From the NCBI GenBank assembly GCA_029987025.1, contig DALTWQ010000003.1, positions 1 through 33,648 on the forward strand: 33,648 nucleotides of DNA. Direction: 5' to 3'. Each line of letters starts with the position of its first letter. Positions within the stretch are counted from its first letter, which is position 1. The notes below the pieces were generated by a model. That model made no database searches and was not told the DNA's origin. It saw only the letters and a program-made list of their open reading frames with translations. Of the stretch, positions 7,072-13,728 are shown piece after piece. This stretch comes from Methanocorpusculum sp. (GTDB lineage: Archaea > Halobacteriota > Methanomicrobia > Methanomicrobiales > Methanocorpusculaceae). The translations under genes were made by a program, and so were the position numbers.

Positions 7072-8529
7072 TTATAATTTCCTGATTTTATCAGCCATCG
7101 TATGAATCAGTTCTTTCTTGATATTCCAGAGTTTTTCAGAGAGGTCGACATAATACCGGTGAGGATTGTCAAACCGTTTTACTTCATCCCAGATGCCGTC
7201 AAGCTCTTTCGCACAGTATGCTTTGACATCGGAGATTTTCGGGACATCATAGACAAGCGTTCCTGCTTTGAAAATCGGAACCAGGAGTTCTCGTGCGGTA
7301 AAGTTTTCCAGGGTACTTGTTTTCCAGGAACTCATCGGGTCGAAGATGGTAAGCGGTTTTTTCTCATCGATTACTTCGTCAAAGACGCATAAGAGGTCTG
7401 CAACCGCTTTGCCGCTTGTGTTGTCGATTAAGCGGTACACTTTTTTGAAGTGCGGGTTGGTAACTTTTACTGCATCCTCGCTGATTTTGATTTTCGGAAC
7501 AATCATGCCGTTTTCTTCGACAGCAGCGAGTTTATACACGCAGCCGAATATCGGGTTTGATGAGGCGGTAATCATCCGTTCGCCGACACCGAAAACGTCA
7601 ACCGGTGCGCCTTCGGCCATCAGGGCGGTGATAGAAAATTCATCAAGAGAGTTTGAGACATAGATTTTACAGCCGGAAAGCCCTGCTTCATCAAGCATCT
7701 TTCGTGCACGCTTTGAAAGATATGCCATATCTCCCGAGTCAAGTCTGATGCCGAAGTGTGTGATTCCTTTCGGAATTAAGACATCTTTGATGGCCCGGAT
7801 TGCGTTCGGCACACCGCTTTTTATGACATTGTAGGTATCGACTAACAGTACTGCGTTTGTCGGATAAATCTCACAGTAAGTCCTGAAAGCCTCGTACTCG
7901 GAATCGAACATCTGAACCCACGAATGAGCCATAGTTCCGCCCGCGGGAACAGCGTACTGTTCGTCGGTAAGAGTACAGGCCGTTCCGGCACAACCACCTA
8001 AATAGGCAGCACGTGCACCAAGAACCGCGGCGTCTCCGCCCTGTGCTCTTCGTGAACCGAATTCAAGAACAGCACGTCCGAGAGCTGCACGGCAGACTCT
8101 GCTTGCTTTTGTCGCAATCAGCGACTGGTGATTCAAAGTGAGGAGAATAAACGTCTCTAAAATCTGCGCCTGGGGTGCCGGTGCTCTGACAATTAAAATC
8201 GGTTCGTTCGGAAACACCGGTGTTCCTTCAGGAACTGCGTAGATGTCTCCGGTGAATCTGAATCCGCGCAGGTACTCAAGGAACTTTTCATCAAAGAGAT
8301 TTTTCGAGCGGAAATAGGCGATGTCGTCATCATCAAAGTGCAGATCTTCAACATAGCGGATAACCTGTTCAAGACCTGCAGCGATGGCAAATCCCGCTCC
8401 GTCCGGAACAGATCTGAAGAATACATCAAATACGGTGATTTTATCTTTGAATCCGGAAAGGAAATAGCCGTTTCCCATCGTGAATTCATAGAAATCACAA
8501 ATCATCGCGAGGTTGCGTTTATTGTTCAT
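7072..8529 (-). CDS. pncB: Nicotinate phosphoribosyltransferase
   Basis: The 485-residue protein joins nicotinate to PRPP to give nicotinate mononucleotide, the second step of NAD salvage. Diagnostic segments are 'DFYEFTMGNGYF' (12-23), 'EFGSRRAQGGDAA' (156-168), 'GGTMAHSWVQMF' (198-209, with the active-site His202), 'LLVDTYNVIKSG' and 'GIRLDSGDMAYLSKRAR'. The length is normal for the family. Its ATG overlaps the stop of the nicotinamidase gene (ATGA, 8526-8529), so the two salvage steps are translationally coupled. It is the last gene of the marker 14 cluster. Confidence 0.95.
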   Translation of the reverse strand: MNNKRNLAMICDFYEFTMGNGYFLSGFKDKITVFDVFFRSVPDGAGFAIAAGLEQVIRYVEDLHFDDDDIAYFRSKNLFDEKFLEYLRGFRFTGDIYAVPEGTPVFPNEPILIVRAPAPQAQILETFILLTLNHQSLIATKASRVCRAALGRAVLEFGSRRAQGGDAAVLGARAAYLGGCAGTACTLTDEQYAVPAGGTMAHSWVQMFDSEYEAFRTYCEIYPTNAVLLVDTYNVIKSGVPNAIRAIKDVLIPKGITHFGIRLDSGDMAYLSKRARKMLDEAGLSGCKIYVSNSLDEFSITALMAEGAPVDVFGVGERMITASSNPIFGCVYKLAAVEENGMIVPKIKISEDAVKVTNPHFKKVYRLIDNTSGKAVADLLCVFDEVIDEKKPLTIFDPMSSWKTSTLENFTARELLVPIFKAGTLVYDVPKISDVKAYCAKELDGIWDEVKRFDNPHRYYVDLSEKLWNIKKELIHTMADKIRKL

Positions 8530-9062
8530 AAGTCATTCCTGTTGACAACTGTTATCTGCAGATTGTCCATAACGTCGAGCGCTTTTTTGTTCAGACTCTC
8601 ATCGAACGTGGATGTGCATTGTGCATCAACAACAATTTCAGTCTCCGGCAGTGCTGCTTTTGCGAGGATTGCATTTGAGATGACGCAGATACTTGAAACC
8701 AGTCCGACAAACTCAACAGCCTCGTAGGTTCTCCCTTTCAGATAGTCATAAAATTCCGGACAGGGGAACCCGTGTTTTTCAAAGACTTTGTCGGTCGGAA
8801 GACACATTTCCGCAATTTTTCCGTAGAGTTTGTGTCCCTCGGTTCCTTTGATGCAGTGCAGTACGGGAAGTTTTCTTCCTTCCTGTGTGTTCAGATAATC
8901 TGAATCGTGGGTGTCAAGGGTAAAAACAATTTCATCACCGGATGTGCGGTATGCAGCAATTTTTTCTGCAATTGGTTTTTCCAACTCGAGTGCTTTTGGA
9001 AAACCAAGGCTTCCGCAGACGAAATCATACTGAAAATCAGTTACAACTAAAAGCCGTCTCAT
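8526..9062 (-). CDS. pncA: Nicotinamidase (isochorismatase-family cysteine hydrolase)
   Basis: The 178-residue protein has the complete cysteine hydrolase triad: Asp9 in 'VVTDFQYDF', Lys96 in 'FEKHG' and Cys126 in 'VSSICVISNA'. Metal-binding Asp50 and His52 lie in 'LDTHD', and His69 in 'PVLHCIKGTEG'. These are the features of nicotinamidase, which deamidates nicotinamide to nicotinate. The coupled pncB downstream strongly supports this over other isochorismatase-fold hydrolases. The 21-nt gap from the preceding 81-residue gene contains two T-rich runs, so part of the upstream transcript may stop there. Confidence 0.9.
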   Translation of the reverse strand: MRRLLVVTDFQYDFVCGSLGFPKALELEKPIAEKIAAYRTSGDEIVFTLDTHDSDYLNTQEGRKLPVLHCIKGTEGHKLYGKIAEMCLPTDKVFEKHGFPCPEFYDYLKGRTYEAVEFVGLVSSICVISNAILAKAALPETEIVVDAQCTSTFDESLNKKALDVMDNLQITVVNRNDL

Positions 9063-9083
9063 AATGAAAAAAATAAAAAAAGA

Positions 9084-9329
9084 TTATTCCTCCCCGAGGA
9101 ACTTTTTCATTTCCTGGTAGATGAATTCACGAACCTTTTCGACTTCTTCGCGTTCTCCGCGGAAGGCGAGCAGTTCGCGTTCATCATGGTCCATGTTTGC
9201 AAACGTAAGGGGGCGGGTAACTCCTACGAGTTTTACATTGAACTTCACCGCTGCATCACGGATGGCAGCACGCGGAGTTCCCGGCGGCAGAATTAAATCT
9301 ACTTCTTCTGGTTCTGGAATATCAGTCAT
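9084..9329 (-). CDS. Small conserved-looking protein of unknown function, marker 14 operon
   Basis: This 81-residue acidic protein begins MTDIPEPEEVDLILPPGTPR and ends in a charged helix. It has no Cys, no membrane segment and no motif I recognise. The central part looks like a compact alpha/beta domain of KH-like or ACT-like size, but I cannot assign a family. Its ATG lies one base after the marker 14 stop, so it is cotranscribed and probably coupled, which suggests a role with that protein. Confidence 0.75.
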   Translation of the reverse strand: MTDIPEPEEVDLILPPGTPRAAIRDAAVKFNVKLVGVTRPLTFANMDHDERELLAFRGEREEVEKVREFIYQEMKKFLGEE

Positions 9330-9330
9330 A

Positions 9331-10818
9331 TTACTTTCCTATCTTCTGACGTTTTGCCATGATGCATTTTCCGCCGCGCACACCGCCTATCGGGCATTTC
9401 GGATGGCCGATACTGTTCATACAGCGGCCCATAAGGGCAGATCCGCGGGCTAAGCCGTCATCAACAAAGACAAGGTGATTGACAGGTTCGTCATAGATGC
9501 CGCGCTTTGCAACTCCTTCTAAGATGTACTGCGGTTTGTTTCCGGAAATTATCGCACGTCCGGTAAATCCGATGGAGCTGTTTGCCGGAAGCAGGTTCTT
9601 TTCAATGCAGATGTCAATGATTTTCAGTGCCATGCCGGCACAGACACGGTCAATGACTTCTCTTATGACCTTCTTGTTTTCTTTCTGCGCGAGTTCTGCA
9701 CCTATTTCTTCAAGTACGTGAATCCTGTCGCCGTCGCATCCTGCATCAACTCCGATTAAGATAATTCCGGATGCTTTTGCAACATCTGCGCAGACCGGAA
9801 CCTTTCCGAAACGGGTTCTTTCCGGCGGAACTTCGCGGATGTCGATAACTTCCATACATCTGTCAATGTAGGGCTGTGCCTTCTTTAATGAGCTGGAAGA
9901 GGCAGGAGCGCAGTGTTCTCCGAATAAATCAAGTGCGGTACCTTTCTTTTTATCGACAAGACCGGTTCCGCGGATGATTGCATCCGGAATTGCGCCTGCA
10001 AGTCCGCAGAAGTTTCCGATGGTTTTTGCAAACGGAGACTCTGCATCGGGAGATACATCTGAAGTGATACGGCCGTCAAGGGTGGTTCCGAAGTCCATGG
10101 AGATACACGGGTTTCTGAAATCGACTCCGGTCCATTTTGCTCCTTCTTTGATGCCTGCCATAGCAAGTTCTCCTTCCATCTCGTTTGCAACCATCTCAAC
10201 GCCGGTTGTTCCAGATGGCGGGGTTACACCTGCAACTGCTCCGGTGAATACCAGGCGGTCTGCAAAACTGTGGGGGCGAAGCTTCGGCGGAAGACTGTTG
10301 ATACCCATAGGGGGTGTCATTTTCTTCGGCGGAACACCTGCTAAAAGACAGCCGTCTGCAAGAGCTTTGATGAACTCCCCGACCTGGTCGGGCGAATCCA
10401 TTGCTGCAACAACACCGGTACTTCTGACAACGAAGTCAAGGTCTTCAGTGATGCTCAGATTTGCATCCTTGTGGCATTTTATGAGCGTATCACGGACAAG
10501 CTCGGTTACGGATTCGCGGGTAAGTTCTGTTCCGTCAAGGGTTGTTCCAAAGACAACCTCGCCTGATTTCGGCGGCCGTACATCACGGCTCATGGAAACT
10601 GTTTTTCCGAGAACATATGAGTGTCCGTCTTCCAGATTAGTTCCTGTCAGAATGCACTTAGTGGTTGTGTTTCCCATTTCAACGGATGCAACGATGAAAT
10701 ACGGTTTTGATTTGTATTCCGGCTGACTGACTCCGACACCATATCCGGCAGCCATTGGAGGGGCAACACTTTCCACAATCCATGGCTGCAGTTTCTTCTT
10801 GAAAAATCCTGCCGACAT
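9331..10818 (-). CDS. Methanogenesis marker protein 14
   Basis: The 495-residue protein matches what I know of methanogenesis marker 14: 'YFIVASVEMGNTTTKCILT', 'MSRDVRPPKSGE', 'LTRESVTELVRDTL', 'GEFIKALADGCLLAGVPP' and 'ANEMEGELAMAGIKEGAKW' are highly typical. Two glycine-rich acidic motifs, EMGNTTTK (47-54) and DFGTTLDG (242-249), resemble the phosphate loops of the ASKHA ATPase fold, so it may bind ATP like activators of corrinoid or CoA enzymes. The C-terminus has a Cys cluster, 'CMNSIGHPKC' and 'GGKCIM'. The gene is restricted to methanogens; its biochemical role is not established to my knowledge. It leads an operon with an 81-residue gene and the pncA-pncB pair. Confidence 0.93.
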   Translation of the reverse strand: MSAGFFKKKLQPWIVESVAPPMAAGYGVGVSQPEYKSKPYFIVASVEMGNTTTKCILTGTNLEDGHSYVLGKTVSMSRDVRPPKSGEVVFGTTLDGTELTRESVTELVRDTLIKCHKDANLSITEDLDFVVRSTGVVAAMDSPDQVGEFIKALADGCLLAGVPPKKMTPPMGINSLPPKLRPHSFADRLVFTGAVAGVTPPSGTTGVEMVANEMEGELAMAGIKEGAKWTGVDFRNPCISMDFGTTLDGRITSDVSPDAESPFAKTIGNFCGLAGAIPDAIIRGTGLVDKKKGTALDLFGEHCAPASSSSLKKAQPYIDRCMEVIDIREVPPERTRFGKVPVCADVAKASGIILIGVDAGCDGDRIHVLEEIGAELAQKENKKVIREVIDRVCAGMALKIIDICIEKNLLPANSSIGFTGRAIISGNKPQYILEGVAKRGIYDEPVNHLVFVDDGLARGSALMGRCMNSIGHPKCPIGGVRGGKCIMAKRQKIGK

Positions 10819-10878
10819 AATTATAGAATTCTTGGCGTATGCGGGTAAATAGGTTTCGTTTAAAAAGAGGGAAGATGA

Positions 10879-11232
10879 TTATTTTATTTCAGAGAAGACC
10901 AGCTCATAAATCCAGTCTTCAAGCATTTTACAGGACGGGATATCACACTCTTCTGTACATGCAACACACGGAACAATTGAGTCTCCTGCCATCAGAAGCT
11001 GCGCATTAATCTTCTTCTTCTGTTCAACGCCGCGGATAAGATAGGTTCCTTTTACTTTTTCCCGCGTAATGCGTCCGGCAGTTTCCAGTTCTGTAACAAT
11101 TCTGGAACAGGTTCTGCTGTCTATATCGAGTTCTTTCCAGAGGACGCTCTGGAGGACGCCGTCATGCTTTTCACAGATATGTGCGTGAACTGCATCGAGG
11201 CGTTCTTCTAAATCTTCGGGTAAGGGAGACAT
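10879..11232 (-). CDS. Winged-helix protein with C-terminal four-Cys motif (TFE-beta/RPC34-like candidate)
   Basis: The 117-residue protein has an N-terminal winged helix (about residues 5-68, with 'LQSVLWKELDIDSRTCSRIVTELETAGRITRE' split over helix 2 and the recognition helix) followed by Cys89, Cys92, Cys96 and Cys101 and the closing 'LEDWIYEL'. Archaeal TFE-beta and eukaryotic RPC34/RPC39 join a winged helix to a 4Fe-4S cluster with a C..C...C....C..W layout, which fits. It could instead be a stand-alone redox-sensing regulator. It follows the Lsm gene by 4 nt, so both are cotranscribed. The family assignment is inferred from architecture only. Confidence 0.6.
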   Translation of the reverse strand: MSPLPEDLEERLDAVHAHICEKHDGVLQSVLWKELDIDSRTCSRIVTELETAGRITREKVKGTYLIRGVEQKKKINAQLLMAGDSIVPCVACTEECDIPSCKMLEDWIYELVFSEIK

Positions 11233-11236
11233 GATG

Positions 11237-11470
11237 TTAGTTTAATGGTGCGATGCTTAAGATATTGTTTCCGCGGATTACGACATTTCCGAGCTCTCTT
11301 CTGCCTTTTGCGGAGATTTCAACCGCATTTACCATATGGAGATTCAGATATTCATCCATTGCAACGAGAAGACCTTCAAATTTGCAGCCTTCATCTTTTA
11401 TCTCGACAGAGATGTTCTGGTCAACAAGCGAGTTGACTTTTTTAATCGGAAGAACGATACCGGATACCAT
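11237..11470 (-). CDS. Lsm (Sm-like archaeal) RNA-binding protein
   Basis: The 77-residue protein has the two Sm motifs: Sm1 with 'VSVEIKDEGCKFEGLLVAMDEYLNLHM'-like spacing (strands 1-3, 'F.G.L...D...N') and Sm2 'LGNVVIRGNNILSIAPLN', where RGNNI is the typical RNA-contacting turn. Archaeal Lsm proteins form heptameric rings that bind U-rich RNA. The gene starts at ATG 11470 and precedes the winged-helix gene by 4 nt. tRNA-Leu lies about 100 nt upstream on the same strand. Confidence 0.95.
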   Translation of the reverse strand: MVSGIVLPIKKVNSLVDQNISVEIKDEGCKFEGLLVAMDEYLNLHMVNAVEISAKGRRELGNVVIRGNNILSIAPLN

Positions 11471-11571
11471 AATATATTACTTATTGTCTTTTGAAGTAAT
11501 TAATCTGTCCTTTTTATCAGGGAGATAGAGTCAGGATTCTGCTTAAAACAATCTGAATGAAACAAAAAGAG

Positions 11572-11656
11572 TGCGAGGGATGGGATTCGAACCCAAGAAC
11601 TACTACTAGACTAGCCCCTCAAGCTAGCGCCGTTGACCTGGCTTGGCTACCCTCGC
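11572..11656 (-). tRNA. tRNA-Leu (GAG)
   Basis: The 85-nt minus-strand gene has a 7-bp acceptor stem GCGAGGG/CCCTCGC, discriminator A, and D-arm sequence GTAGCCAAGCCAGGTCAACGGC. The anticodon stem CTAGC/GCTAG carries the loop TTGAGGG (anticodon GAG). There is a long variable arm as expected for Leu (class II), and the T-loop is GGGTTCGAATCCC. CCA is not encoded. No intron is visible. A TATA element at 11689-11696 would start transcription about 10 nt upstream of the mature 5' end. Confidence 0.97.
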
Positions 11657-11688
11657 CTATTTGACTTATACATATTGTATTGTCTATG

Positions 11689-11696
11689 TTATAAAT
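11689..11696. promoter_or_regulatory. Shared TATA element between tRNA-Leu and the ACT regulator
   Basis: TTATAAAT reads as a usable TATA box on both strands. On the minus strand it is about 26 nt before the tRNA leader. On the plus strand a start near 11718 would fall almost exactly on ATG 11716. Confidence 0.4.
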
Positions 11697-11751
11697 CTAC
11701 TGAATCGACAACACAATGATTTATCTGGAATCAGCCCGCACAAATAAGATA

Positions 11752-12252
11752 ATGTGGCAGAGAATTCTTGAATATTTTGCAGACTCGCCGTCTCAGCAGA
11801 AAGTTATCCGATTTCTGCTTGAAAACGGGTTTGGAATCTCCCCGAATGGAAAAACAGCGGTAAACGGGGTTGAGATATCTGCAGCAGCTGTCGCGCGCGC
11901 GGTAAATGTCGACCGGCGTGTTATAGAAACAGTTATTCAGCGGATTCTGGAGATTGATGAACTGAAAAATCTCTTCACGAATCTTCGTGTAACTCCGGAT
12001 TTTACCAATGTTGCAAAGGATCTGGGGCTTTCTGTAGTAACTATCTTACCGAAGAATGCAGAGGATAAAAACATCGTTGCATCTGCTGCAGGAGTTCTTG
12101 CAGCATTTAATCTGCCTCTCCGCCAGATTTTTGTAACAGATTCATATACGGCGGAAAATCCGAAGCTGGTTATCATAGTAGACGGCAAACTTCCGCCCGA
12201 GGCGCTTGATAAACTGCGCGAACTTCCGGCAGTCAAGGCCATTACCTTCTAA
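11752..12252 (+). CDS. Predicted regulator of amino-acid metabolism with ACT domain (COG2150-like)
   Basis: The product (166 residues from this start) has an N-terminal helical, HTH-like part: 'QQKVIRFLLENGFGISPNG', then 'AAAVARAVNVDRRVIETVIQRILE'. A C-terminal ACT domain follows (about the last 75 residues, 'LGLSVVTILPKNAEDKNIV' to 'PKLVIIVDGKLPPEALDKLRELPAVKAITF'). ACT domains bind amino acids. I recognise it as the archaeal COG2150 type, whose members start with MW. ATG 11752 is chosen on that basis. The in-frame ATG 11716 fits the TATA spacing for a leaderless start and would add 12 residues. It precedes trpB2 by about 90 nt, so it could sense an amino acid relevant to that gene. Confidence 0.8.
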   Translation: MWQRILEYFADSPSQQKVIRFLLENGFGISPNGKTAVNGVEISAAAVARAVNVDRRVIETVIQRILEIDELKNLFTNLRVTPDFTNVAKDLGLSVVTILPKNAEDKNIVASAAGVLAAFNLPLRQIFVTDSYTAENPKLVIIVDGKLPPEALDKLRELPAVKAITF

Positions 12253-12291
12253 ATATCATCACTTTTTCAGACCAAACCCTTTCGGATTCTG

Positions 12292-12331
12292 CACATGTTT
12301 ATATGTGATTAATTGTATACAATAATGTACA
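12292..12331 (+). promoter_or_regulatory. Palindromic trpB2 promoter with TRP-box-like TGTACA
   Basis: Three symmetric elements follow one another: CACAT-6nt-ATGTG (12292-12307) enclosing the TATA sequence TTTATATG, the perfect 12-bp palindrome ATTGTATACAAT (12312-12323), and TGTACA (12326-12331). TGTACA is the TRP-box core bound by the repressor TrpY in Methanothermobacter. The last two elements lie between the TATA box and the predicted start near 12328, an ideal repressor position. Confidence 0.6.
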
Positions 12332-12344
12332 AAAATAAACATCA

Positions 12345-13724
12345 ATGCATATTATGTCTGAAACAATCCCTTACAAGATATATCTGCATGAGGATGAAAT
12401 GCCGAGATACTGGTATAACATCCGTGCGGATATGAAAAATAAACCGGCCCCGCTCTTACACCCGGCAACACATAAGCCGGTAACCTTTGAAGATCTGCAG
12501 CCGGTTTTCTGCGATGAACTCATCCGGCAGGAACTTGATGATACAACACCGTACTTCGAGATTCCTGAAGAGGTTTATAACTTCTACCGCATGTACCGCC
12601 CCTCGCCGCTTGTCCGTGCCTACTGTCTTGAAAAACTTCTGGACACTCCGGCAAAAATCTACTACAAGTTCGAAGGAAACAACACATCCGGTTCGCACAA
12701 ATTAAACTCTGCAATCGCACAGGGGTATTATGCAAAACAGCAGGGACTTACCGGTGTTACCACGGAAACCGGCGCAGGACAGTGGGGAACTGCCCTTTCA
12801 ATGGCCTGCGGATATCTCGGCCTTAAATGCCACGTCTACATGGTAAAGGGAAGCTACGAACAAAAGCCGTTCAGAAAAGAGGTTATGCGCACGTATGGTG
12901 CTGAGGTTACTCCGTCTCCGTCGGAGACAACTGACGCCGGCCGCCGTATCTTAAAAGAACACCCCGGAACATCCGGTTCATTGGGCTGTGCTATCTCGGA
13001 AGCTGTTGAAACAGCACAGAACACTCCCGGATACCGCTATGTCTTAGGCAGTGTCTTAAATCAGGTCGTGCTCCACCAGTCGATTATCGGTCTTGAGTGT
13101 AAAACTGCGATGGACAAATACGGCATAACACCTGATTTAATCATCGGCTGTGCCGGCGGAGGTTCAAACCTCGGCGGGCTTATAGCACCATTCATGGGTG
13201 AACAGCTCCGCGGAGAAGCAGAATATGAGTTCCTTGCTGTCGAGCCGGCATCGTGTCCCACGCTTACCCGCGGGAAATACGTCTATGACTACTGTGACAC
13301 AGGGAAAGTCTGTCCGCTTGCAAAGATGTACACGCTTGGATGCGACTTTATCCCTTCAGCAAATCACGCAGGCGGACTTCGTTACCACGGAATGAACCAG
13401 GTACTCTCGCAGTTCTATGACGAAGGGCTGCTTAAGGCAACTGCTGTTGAACAGACCCGTGTCTTCAAGGCTGCCGTCATGTTTGCAAGAGTTGAAGGAA
13501 TTCTTCCGGCGCCTGAATCGAGCCACGCAATCTGTGCAGCAATCGATGAAGCACTCCGCTGCAAAGAAACAGGAGAAGAAAAGACGATTCTTTTCGGACT
13601 TACCGGCACCGGATACTTCGATTTGAAGGCATACGAACAGTTCAATAATAATACTATGACTGATTATATTCCTGCAGACGAAGAACTTGAACAGAGTTTT
13701 GCGAAGTTTCCGCTGGTGAACTGA
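12345..13724 (+). CDS. trpB2: Tryptophan synthase beta chain, type 2 (TrpB2)
   Basis: The 459-residue protein is the long TrpB2 form, with the extended N-terminus 'MPRYWYNIRADM' and the PLP lysine Lys119 in 'NNTSGSHKLNSA'. It also has 'TGAGQWGTALSMACGYLG', the phosphate-binding 'GCAGGGSNLGG', and a C-terminal 'EGILPAPESSHA' and 'LTGTGYFD'. TrpB2 condenses indole with serine (or phosphoserine in some archaea) and often acts without an alpha subunit to salvage indole. An alternative ATG at 12354 would remove three residues. No trpA or other trp gene is in the window. The acyl-CoA ligase gene starts 4 nt after the stop, so they form an operon. Confidence 0.95.
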   Translation: MHIMSETIPYKIYLHEDEMPRYWYNIRADMKNKPAPLLHPATHKPVTFEDLQPVFCDELIRQELDDTTPYFEIPEEVYNFYRMYRPSPLVRAYCLEKLLDTPAKIYYKFEGNNTSGSHKLNSAIAQGYYAKQQGLTGVTTETGAGQWGTALSMACGYLGLKCHVYMVKGSYEQKPFRKEVMRTYGAEVTPSPSETTDAGRRILKEHPGTSGSLGCAISEAVETAQNTPGYRYVLGSVLNQVVLHQSIIGLECKTAMDKYGITPDLIIGCAGGGSNLGGLIAPFMGEQLRGEAEYEFLAVEPASCPTLTRGKYVYDYCDTGKVCPLAKMYTLGCDFIPSANHAGGLRYHGMNQVLSQFYDEGLLKATAVEQTRVFKAAVMFARVEGILPAPESSHAICAAIDEALRCKETGEEKTILFGLTGTGYFDLKAYEQFNNNTMTDYIPADEELEQSFAKFPLVN

Positions 13725-13728
13725 TAAG

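Noticed and set aside
9974..10726. 250-codon plus-strand frame
   Set aside because: Antisense to marker 14; the composition is what the reverse of a well-biased gene gives and no domain is visible.
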